From positions 2,666,001 to 2,730,000 of the forward strand of contig NZ_CP027236.1 in assembly GCF_002999235.1 (NCBI RefSeq): 64,000 nt of DNA. Direction: 5' to 3'. Source of the stretch: Actinomyces sp. oral taxon 897 (GTDB lineage: Bacteria; Actinomycetota; Actinomycetes; Actinomycetales; Actinomycetaceae). The notes under the pieces were generated by a model. It saw only the letters and a program-made list of their open reading frames with translations. It was not told where the DNA came from and ran no database searches. Positions within the stretch are counted from its first letter, which is position 1, and every line of letters begins with the position of its first letter. Below are positions 53,081 through 60,700 of the stretch, one piece after another. The position numbers were made by a program, and so were the translations under genes.

Positions 53081-53512
53081 ATGTCACCTGGAACAGACCC
53101 GACGGCGTCGGCTAGTGACGTGGACTACGCGGTCATAGAGGGCGGGGAAGTCGTCTACGAGATGTATGGGCCCCAGGGCCCGTGCGCGTCCAACCTGATC
53201 GGCGACGAGCTCATCATCTACCACAGCACGGGCACTCTGAAAGTGTGCCTGAGTATTGTCCAGACTCCCGTCAACCCGCCCGCCTGCTGGAGACCGGGCT
53301 GCGACATGATCTGCCTGTTCCTGTCCCTCCACGGGGACGTGGAGGTAGCGGGCACCACCAGGGCCGGGGCTGGCCCCGACGAGGTCTACCTGGGGGCCCT
53401 AGGCGACGACCACGTCGAGCTGCGCCTGGCCCGCCAGGGACACAGCATCCGCGTACGCGCCCGCACCTGCCTACTGGACTACTACGAGGCCTACGGCTAC
53501 AACCCCTACTAG
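53081..53512 (+). CDS. Uncharacterised island protein, family C (copy 2)
   Basis: 143 residues, start ATG 53081 with GGAGACTGGAG upstream (the same leader as copy 1). Closely related to 44150-44581 throughout; the C-terminus RVRARTCLLDYYEAYGYNPY differs at one position. Start and regulation appear conserved with the copy. Putative immunity. Confidence 0.6.
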   Translation: MSPGTDPTASASDVDYAVIEGGEVVYEMYGPQGPCASNLIGDELIIYHSTGTLKVCLSIVQTPVNPPACWRPGCDMICLFLSLHGDVEVAGTTRAGAGPDEVYLGALGDDHVELRLARQGHSIRVRARTCLLDYYEAYGYNPY

Positions 53513-53624
53513 ACACCAGCCCGACTAGCAGACGGACAGGACGACAGCCCCGACGTCGGGCCCACCGCACCCTCCAATCCGAGCACACGGGCAGGAGCAC
53601 GAGACCTTAATTAGGGAGGACATA

Positions 53625-54092
53625 ATGGGTAGGTCATCTGACGTGGGTATCCCGACTGGCTGGTGGGCCGCGGGCCTCTCGGGGTGCCGGGGGCTGTTCG
53701 AGGTGTTCAACCGCCGCCCGGCCTCCCTGGAGGGGGCGGTGTGCCTGCGTGTCCGCTTCGTCAACTTTGACGACGTCCGCCTGGTTGTGGAGCTGGCCGA
53801 CGCCCCCGACCCCCTCCCGGCCAGGTGGGCCGCCCGGGGCAACAACGCCCTGCGCCTGCGCATGCAGCTAGCGGACGTGCTCGACCTCCACGTCCGCGGG
53901 CACCTTACTGGTGGGCTGTGCAGCATAGAGGTCACCACCACCCCAGAGGGAGTACTCACCAGGACCTGGAACCCCGCCTACGAGGCCAGGATACTGTCAC
54001 ACTACGCCTCACTCAACCACATGGAACCCTTCCACCGCAGCGCACCCGGCACACCAGGTAGGGAGGAGGGAGGATCCTGGGATGGGTGGTGA
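53625..54092 (+). CDS. Uncharacterised island protein, family B (copy 2)
   Basis: 155 residues, start ATG 53625 after GGGAGGACATA. Paralogue of 43665-44102, with an extra C-terminal GREEGGSWDGW that overlaps the next gene by 11 nt. The overlap length is the same as between rhs and its immunity gene, implying the next gene was joined by a similar junction. Confidence 0.6.
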   Translation: MGRSSDVGIPTGWWAAGLSGCRGLFEVFNRRPASLEGAVCLRVRFVNFDDVRLVVELADAPDPLPARWAARGNNALRLRMQLADVLDLHVRGHLTGGLCSIEVTTTPEGVLTRTWNPAYEARILSHYASLNHMEPFHRSAPGTPGREEGGSWDGW

Positions 54093-54648
54093 CTACGGGG
54101 TTGAGTGGGGTTCCCTGCGTACTCTGAACGGGGTGGGTATGGATCCTGCTCCGATCGGGGTGATGCTGAGTGCCCCGGACTCCAAGACGGCTAATAAGGC
54201 CTACTGGCAGATCGAGGGACCGGCCTTCTACTCCCGGCAGCTTGAGGAGGCGGCGTTGCCGGTGACGCGGGTGCTGGTGGACGCGGTGTGCAAGGGGGAG
54301 TGCACCTACTGGGGGACGGTGTACGCCACGGACGCCCTGGTGGAGATCACCTGTAGTCACACCTCGGCCGGGCGCACCGACCTGCCCGACAGGTGCCGGG
54401 CCGTCGTAAGAGCCCACCTGCCCCGCCTCTACCAGATGCTCGAGCAGACAACCGACGACAGGATCCGCTCGCGCCTCATCACCATCGTGTACAACGCCGA
54501 GGACGACACCCCCACCAGACGGGCCCTCCTGGAGAGGCTCTCACACCAGGACCTGCCCGGACCGAGCGACAACGCACTGCACTGGAACCTGGTAGAGGAG
54601 TACGGAGAGGACAGAAGAACACAGGAACAGAACAGGAAGAAGCACTAG
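54082..54648 (+). CDS. Orphan immunity-like protein (paralogue of the rhs immunity)
   Basis: 188 residues. NKAYWQIEGPAFYSRQLEEA, TDALVEIT, RCRAVVRAHLPRLYQMLEQT and a helical C-terminus align with the immunity protein at 45693-46340 and are almost identical to the second half of the gene at 55481. It is not next to an intact toxin, so it may protect against toxins of other cells. The ATG overlaps the family B stop. Confidence 0.65.
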   Translation: MGGDYGVEWGSLRTLNGVGMDPAPIGVMLSAPDSKTANKAYWQIEGPAFYSRQLEEAALPVTRVLVDAVCKGECTYWGTVYATDALVEITCSHTSAGRTDLPDRCRAVVRAHLPRLYQMLEQTTDDRIRSRLITIVYNAEDDTPTRRALLERLSHQDLPGPSDNALHWNLVEEYGEDRRTQEQNRKKH

Positions 54649-54754
54649 GAGCAGACTTCGGACACCCACCACCAGGCCCGACCCACACCCAAGGACAGGA
54701 CCTCATATACACTCTTCTAGACGGGAACAAGACCCGGGGAAGGGGCGGTCAGCT

Positions 54755-55375
54755 GTGGACAGGCCTGAGGACACCGGCTGGGGCCCGGTGGAGTGGGGGG
54801 TCGTGGTGAGGTGTCACCAGTGCGGCCTGAATGTGCGTCTGGAGGCCTCGGGCGAGGTCGGCATGCTGGACAGGATGCAGAGTCACGACAGTTACATGCG
54901 TCGTAACCCGGAGTACCTGCCGGACGTGGGGGACCGTATCCGGGTACGTCGCATGGAGGCGCGTCCCGGTGGGGAGCTGCGCCTGGTCTCCTTCCAGACC
55001 GCGCTCAACGGCTGGTCCGAGCCCGAGGAGGTGGTCCGCAGGCGTATGTACGAGTGGCCTGCCGGTCTGGGAGAAACGGAGCACGGCGTGGTCACGGCCC
55101 TGCACGACCGGGGCTTCGACGTCTACCTTCTTGCTTCGGGGGATGTCGGCACGGTCATGTGGTCCCTGGTCGACTTCGACCGCATGTTCTTCTCCACCGA
55201 CTTCCACCCCCGCACGGGGCAGCCCATCCGGGTCCGCCGCCTCGGGATCTGGCCAGACGGCACCCTCAGACTCAGCCACCGCAAGACCTTCCTTGACATG
55301 TCCCTGGACCGCGTCAGAAGACGACATGCCGAGAAACTAGGCGGCATAACCAAGACCAATCAGTCGCCGGAGTAA
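54755..55375 (+). CDS. Tandem S1-like domain protein, family A (copy 3)
   Basis: 206 residues, GTG 54755. Very close to copy 1 (41709-42407): VRLEASGEVGMLDRMQSHDS and MRRNPEYLPDVGDRIRVRRM are shared. Half 2 is HGVVTALHDRGFDVYLLASG. The tail is shorter (RRRHAEKLGGITKTNQSPE). Upstream is TGGGGAAGGGGCGGTCAGCT, so the leader is also conserved. Confidence 0.65.
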   Translation: MDRPEDTGWGPVEWGVVVRCHQCGLNVRLEASGEVGMLDRMQSHDSYMRRNPEYLPDVGDRIRVRRMEARPGGELRLVSFQTALNGWSEPEEVVRRRMYEWPAGLGETEHGVVTALHDRGFDVYLLASGDVGTVMWSLVDFDRMFFSTDFHPRTGQPIRVRRLGIWPDGTLRLSHRKTFLDMSLDRVRRRHAEKLGGITKTNQSPE

Positions 55376-55480
55376 GTGGTGTCCCAGGGCACGTACTTTA
55401 GCGTCCGGCCCCTGAATATAGTACGGACAGGACAAGATCTGGTTACGAACTTTGCTCTGTTGGGGAAGGGGTGAGTTGTT

Positions 55481-56125
55481 GTGGGTAGGGTTGAGGACAT
55501 GGGTCTGGGTCCGGTGGAGTGGGGGGTGGTGGTGGCGCACCGTCCGTACGGGCTGGAGGTGCGTCTGGAGGCCTCTGGTGACGTGGGCGTGGTCGACCGG
55601 ATCCTGGTCGATGACAACAGTTTCCACGCCAACGAGGAGTACTGGCCGGACGCGGGGTCGGGTGGTAAGGCCTCTGACCAGCTTGAGTACGCGGCGTTCT
55701 ACTCCCGGCAGCTTGAGGAGGCGGCGTTGCCGGTGACGCGGGTGCTGGTGGACGCGGTGTGCAAGGGGGAGTGCACCTACTGGGGGACGGTGTACGCCAC
55801 GGACGCCCTGGTGGAGATCACCTGCGGTGAGACCCCGCCCGGGGAGGAGCACAGTGACGAGGACCTGGACAGCAGGTGCCGGGCCGTCGTAAGAGCCCGC
55901 CTGCCCCGCCTCTACCAAATGCTCGAGCAGGCGACCGACGACAGGATCCGCTCGCACCTCATCACCATCGTGTACAACGTCGAGGACGACACCCCCACCA
56001 GACGAGCCCTCCTGGAGAAGCTCTCACACCGCAACCTGGAAGGGGCCAGCGAGCTGGCACTCCAATGGGCCCAGGACGACGAGCAGGAAAGACTGGATCT
56101 ACCTGGAACGGGACGGCAGGTTTAA
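55481..56125 (+). CDS. Chimera of S1-like family A and immunity-like protein
   Basis: 214 residues. Residues 1-55 are the start of family A (VEWGVVVAHRPYGLEVRLEA, then WPDAG). From about residue 65 (YAAFYSRQLEEAALPVTRVL) it is nearly identical to the orphan immunity-like protein at 54082. The junction, at about 55650-55690, lies inside the first S1-like domain. The fused frame is open over its full length, so it may be made as protein, though one domain is lost. Confidence 0.6.
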   Translation: MGRVEDMGLGPVEWGVVVAHRPYGLEVRLEASGDVGVVDRILVDDNSFHANEEYWPDAGSGGKASDQLEYAAFYSRQLEEAALPVTRVLVDAVCKGECTYWGTVYATDALVEITCGETPPGEEHSDEDLDSRCRAVVRARLPRLYQMLEQATDDRIRSHLITIVYNVEDDTPTRRALLEKLSHRNLEGASELALQWAQDDEQERLDLPGTGRQV

Positions 56126-56190
56126 CAGACACGCTTCCTGCTGAACCCCTAGAAGGGTGCCGTAATGGTACTTACGCTTAGGAAGATGCC

Positions 56191-56508
56191 ATGATTAGCA
56201 GCGCTGCCTGGGTCAACGCCTACTCGCGTTGGTTGGAGTCCTTAGTGCCTCTGCGGGTGAGCAGGATTGAGAGTATAGCTGGTTGTTTTATCTGGATGGG
56301 GGGCGAGAACTGGAACTTCTCACCGGAGACCCTGGTCCGGGTGCTGGGCGGGGACGGGAGGGTGGTGCTGGGTACCACGGACCTGTGGGACCCCGGGCGC
56401 TGGCAGGGGGTGCTCGGTCGCCTGGTCGGCCTGGACGTGGTGGGAGTGACCTGCTACGACGCCACCCCGGTAACCCACCCGGCACCACACCACAGGAGAC
56501 ACGAATGA
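56191..56508 (+). pseudogene. Family D, 3'-truncated copy
   Basis: 105 residues matching the first 90 of the 40602-41486 product (LRVSRIESIAGCFIWMGGEN, VLGTTDLWDPGR). After CYDATP it runs into VTHPAPHHRRHE, sequence that belongs to the leader of family E. Its stop overlaps the next start (ATGA). A deletion has fused the D start to the E leader. Confidence 0.65.
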
Positions 56509-56855
56509 GTCGGTACATACTCTCAGACTGGAGGAGCGACGACCCCGAGGACCCCTTTATCGTGTTCGTCCAGATCGACGGTGAACGCTACCTGGAGCGG
56601 ATTATCAATGTCTTCCACGACGGCAGAGTGGAGACAGAGAGTCTCTGGGAAGAGGACCCGATAAACATCTCGCCCCCAGTCCCGGAACTCCAGTCCATAA
56701 ACGAGGCAGACGAGTTCACCGCCTGCTACACCAGCGCCAGCCTCTTCGAGGGCGTGTGGCAGGAGGCCACCAACACGAGGCGACTCTCCCCGACGTCGAT
56801 CAACAACCTCATGCAGACCCTCCACAACCCGGACCAGGGGTCCGGAGGCACATAA
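56505..56855 (+). CDS. DUF6881-like small protein, family E (copy 2)
   Basis: 116 residues, paralogue of 40126-40482. AGGAGACACGA before the ATG is identical in both copies. The middle (ESLWEEDPINISPPVPELQS) has diverged strongly while the ends are conserved. DUF6881-like; putative immunity. Confidence 0.65.
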   Translation: MSRYILSDWRSDDPEDPFIVFVQIDGERYLERIINVFHDGRVETESLWEEDPINISPPVPELQSINEADEFTACYTSASLFEGVWQEATNTRRLSPTSINNLMQTLHNPDQGSGGT

Positions 56856-56892
56856 CCCGTTGTAGGATCTGTCGGGGAAGAGGTGATTAGCT

Positions 56893-57603
56893 GTGGTTAA
56901 GCCTGGGAGCGTGAGAATGGGCCCGGTGGAGTGGGGGACGGTGGTGGCGCACTGGCCGTACGGGCTGGACGTGTTCCTGGACTCCTCGGGGGAGGTGGGT
57001 ACGGTCGGGATAACGTGGGTCAACGACAGTACTATACGGACTAATGAGGAGTACTGGCCGGACGTGGGGGACCGTATCCGGGTGCGTCGTATGGAGGTGC
57101 GCCCCAGCGGGGAGCTGCGCCTGACAGCCCAGCAGGCGGCTATCGACTGGTCACCCAAGGAGGTGGTCCGCAGACGCAAGACGGGGTGGCCCTCAGGCCT
57201 GAGACTGGCCGAGTGGGGCGTGATCACCGCCGTACACGAGCGGGGCTTTGACGTGCTCCTCCTGGCCTCGGGTGAGACCGGCACGGTCATGCGCTCCCTC
57301 ATCGAGGCCGACCGGAAGATGTTCAAAACCGACTTCCACCCCAGTGTGGGGCAGCCCATCCGGGTCCGCCGCCTCGGGGTGTGGCCCGACGGAACCCTCA
57401 GACTCAGCCACCGCGCCTGCTTCGTAAGAGGGGGCGAGCCGCCCAACCGCACCGACTACGACCCACCACCAGGACCACCACCCCCACCCCCACCAGGCAT
57501 GGCCATCGGGACAGACATACCACTAGGCGACCCCAGACTCCTCCCCCGCTGGGCAAGACAACAACAGAAACAAGAGAAACAGCAGGAACAGGAACAGACC
57601 TGA
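56893..57603 (+). CDS. Tandem S1-like domain protein, family A (copy 5)
   Basis: 236 residues, GTG 56893 after GGGGAAGAGGTGATTAGCT. It is the counterpart of copy 2 (42829-43548), sharing FLDSSGEVGTV, the poly-proline run, MAIGTDIPL and the Gln-rich tail. The first few residues (KPGSVRMGPVEWG) differ. Last intact gene of the plus-strand array before the eccC 3' end. Confidence 0.65.
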   Translation: MVKPGSVRMGPVEWGTVVAHWPYGLDVFLDSSGEVGTVGITWVNDSTIRTNEEYWPDVGDRIRVRRMEVRPSGELRLTAQQAAIDWSPKEVVRRRKTGWPSGLRLAEWGVITAVHERGFDVLLLASGETGTVMRSLIEADRKMFKTDFHPSVGQPIRVRRLGVWPDGTLRLSHRACFVRGGEPPNRTDYDPPPGPPPPPPPGMAIGTDIPLGDPRLLPRWARQQQKQEKQQEQEQT

Positions 57604-57709
57604 TGCACACCCACTTGCAGAACACAGTGCACCAGGTCAGGTGGTACCTGCCTGCCCTGATCGTACGGACCTAGGGATTTATGCAAGGCATTCTGTCGAG
57701 GAGGTTAAG

Positions 57710-57762
57710 ATGGCGAGTCAGGACTTGCGCGAGAGGGTGATCGACGTCGCGGTGAGACTGCT
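57710..57762 (+). pseudogene. 5' gene fragment at the array/eccC junction
   Basis: ATG 57710 with GAGGAGGTTAAG upstream starts MASQDLRERVIDVAVRLLQG and then runs into the 3' end of eccC on the other strand. DLRERV is reminiscent of the start of IS630-type transposases, but the fragment is too short to assign. It marks the array breakpoint. Confidence 0.35.
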
Positions 57763-60700
57763 TCAGGGCAACGCGGTCTGCATGAGCGTGGCGTGCCCGT
57801 TGAGGCACAGGTAGCCGCGCCCGGTGGTCATGGGCACTGAGGCCCGCCGGGGCACGTTCACCCCCAGCAGGTCGCCGTCGAGGTCGATATTGGGACGCAG
57901 CAGGATCCCGCACCGGGAGCGCCGCAGGGTCTTGGTCCAGTGGCTGTACAGGGTCCGGACGTCGTCATTGCGCCCTGCCGCGGCAATACGTAGGTGAGAC
58001 GGTCCGGAGGCCAGGAGCCCGCTGAGGACGCCGTCAGGGTCCTCCACCCGCTCGGCGTCGTCGACCAGGAGCAGGGCCGGCCCCTCATGGACCGTGATGG
58101 CCGAGCTCAGGACGGCCAGCTCCGAGACCTCGGTGACCACCTTGTCCAGCCCCGCCTCAGGGCCGGCCGCGGCCAGGGGCGAGCGGCGTGAGGCGAGCGC
58201 CCCCACCCAGATCTCGGCTCCGGCCGCCTGCGCCGCCTGCCGGGCGGAGGCCGCCAGGGCCAGGAGCGTCATGGACTTGCCCGAGCGCGGGGGCCCGGCC
58301 ACCATGAGGTGCTCGCCCTCGTAGCTCTCCAGCACCGCCGTGGACAGGTCGGAGGCCAGGATCCCCACGGGCAGGCGCCAGGGCTCACCGGACACGTCCC
58401 CGGACCCCTCCAGCGCCGCCACTGCCACCTCACTGGGCAGCTCCCCCACCACCGGCCGCTTGGGCTCCGCCCCGACCCAGCGGTCACGCAGCAGGTCCAC
58501 GGCCTCAGCCAGGGTGCAGGCAGGGGTGGCCACATGCGTCTGGAGCCGGGTGCGTGAGACCACCGCCCGGCCGGGCACCTCCGGGGGGCCCTCAGTGGGC
58601 TTGAGCCCGGCCTGGGCGTAGTCGTAGCGGTCCACCAGGTGGAAGAGCCACTTCTGGGTGGTGACCTCCTCGATCGCCGAGGGGATGACCTTGACCCGGG
58701 AGGTGCTGACGGCCACGTGGATCCCCAGGTCAGGGCCGTCCGCGTAGACGCGGTAGAAGCTGTCCAGCAGCTCCAGGCCCTCGGTGTCCTGGTACTCGTC
58801 GCGCAGGGCCGCCAGGCCGTCCACGAGCACGACCGTCACGCGGCCGGCGGCCCCCGCCCGACGGCGCTCGAGCTCAGCGCGCAGGTAGTTGATAAGACGT
58901 CCCTGCCGCTCCCGCCCTCCCGGGCCGGTACCCGCGTAGGCGAGCGTGTGCGGCAGCCTCTCGAGGGCCGTGAGCTCACCGGTGCCCATGTCCAGCACCA
59001 CCAGGTCCATCTCCTGGGGCGCCCACTGGGTGGTGGCCGCCAGGGCGACGGAGGCCAGGGCCGTCGTCGTCCCGTACCCGGGTACGCCACCCAGGAGGAG
59101 GTTGCCCTCAGCCAGGTTCCAGCCCTCCACCACCTGGCGCTGGCGGTCCGGGTCGTCGGAGAGGGCGAACAGGATGCGGTCCCCCTCACGCCCTCCCACC
59201 TGCGGGACGGCCCTGCGCGGGTCGTCGGGCACCGGCGACGCCGGGAAGCCCTCTAGATCCACCCGGGGCCCCAGCGGCTCGGGCCACACGGGGCGCGGCG
59301 GGGCGATCCCTGCCTGCTCGCTGGCCGCCACAATGGCGTCAATGAGCAGGTCCAGGTCCGTCTCCGGCTCGCCCGGCCCCGGCGCCTGGCCTGGCGTCGG
59401 CGCTCCCGCTGGCCCCGGCGCCTGGCTCGGCTCGCCTGGCCCCGGCGCCTGGCTCGGCACCTCCACCGGCCCTGGCACCTGGCTCGGCTCGCCTGGCCTC
59501 GGCTCGCCCGGCGCGGCGACCAGTACCCGCCCGTCCTCGTCCCGCAGGGTGACCGGGGCCCGGTCGTCCTCCTGGAGGGCGCCGGTGACCAGGGCCGTCT
59601 GGACGGGGGTGATGTCGTCCTGGCCGAGCTTGATCAGGGCCCGCCCCTTCTGGTGGCGTCCGATCGCGGCGGCGTCGGGCACGTCAATGACGTTGGAGGA
59701 GTCCTCACGGCTCTGGACGCGCAGGGCCACCCGCAGGTTCGTGTTGGCCAGGATGTCGTCGTTGACCACGCCCGCGGGCCGCTGGGTGGCCAGCACCATG
59801 TGGACCCCCAGGGTGCGTCCCACGGCGGCCACGCTCACCAGGGAGGAGAGCACGTCAGGGTACTCCTTGGCGAGCATCGCGAACTCGTCAACCACCAGCA
59901 GCAGGCGCGGCACGGGCTCGGAGGGGCTGGTGGCCAGGTAGGCGTCCAGGTTGTCCACGCCGTCGCCCGCGGACGCGAAGAGCCGCTGGCGGTAGGTCAT
60001 CTCGGCCTCCAGGGCGCGCAGGGCCCGGTCGGCCATCTGGGCGTCGAGGTTGGAGATGGTGCCGATCGTGTGGGGCAGGCGCTCACAGGTCTTGAACGCC
60101 GCCCCGCCCTTGAAGTCAATGAGGATGAAGGTCAGGCGCGTGGGGTCGTTGCGTGCGGCCAGCCCGGCCACCAGGGAGCGGAGGAACTCGCTCTTGCCCG
60201 ACCCCGTGGTCCCGCCCACCAGGCCGTGGGGGCCGTCACGTACGACGTCGAGCTCCATGACACCCCGCTCCCCCACGCCGATGGGGGTGGAGACCCCCGG
60301 GCTGCCCCACAGGCGCCGCACCTGGGAGGCGGTGACCTCCTCCAGCCCCAGGAGGGGGCCGAGCCGGACCAGGCCGGGCAGGGAGGCGCCGGGGACCTCC
60401 AGCTCAGGATCCTCCAGGCGGGCCAGGGCGCGGGCGGCCTGCTCCGCCTCCGCCACGCTGGCCCCGCACAGGGCCACGTCCTCCACTCGCTCACGCCTCT
60501 GGGGGTGCTCCAGGACCCCGGTGGAGTCCTCGCCGACCTCGATGACGGTGGTGCAGGCGGCGGGCAGGTGCTCGCGCACGGCCGCGACCACGATGCCGCT
60601 GACCCGCCGCGGCACGTGGTCACGTGAGGGGCTGGCCGCGCGCCCCCGGCCCAGCAGGGCGCGGGCGGGGGAGTCCCGGCCCTCGGTGAGCACGTCGGAG

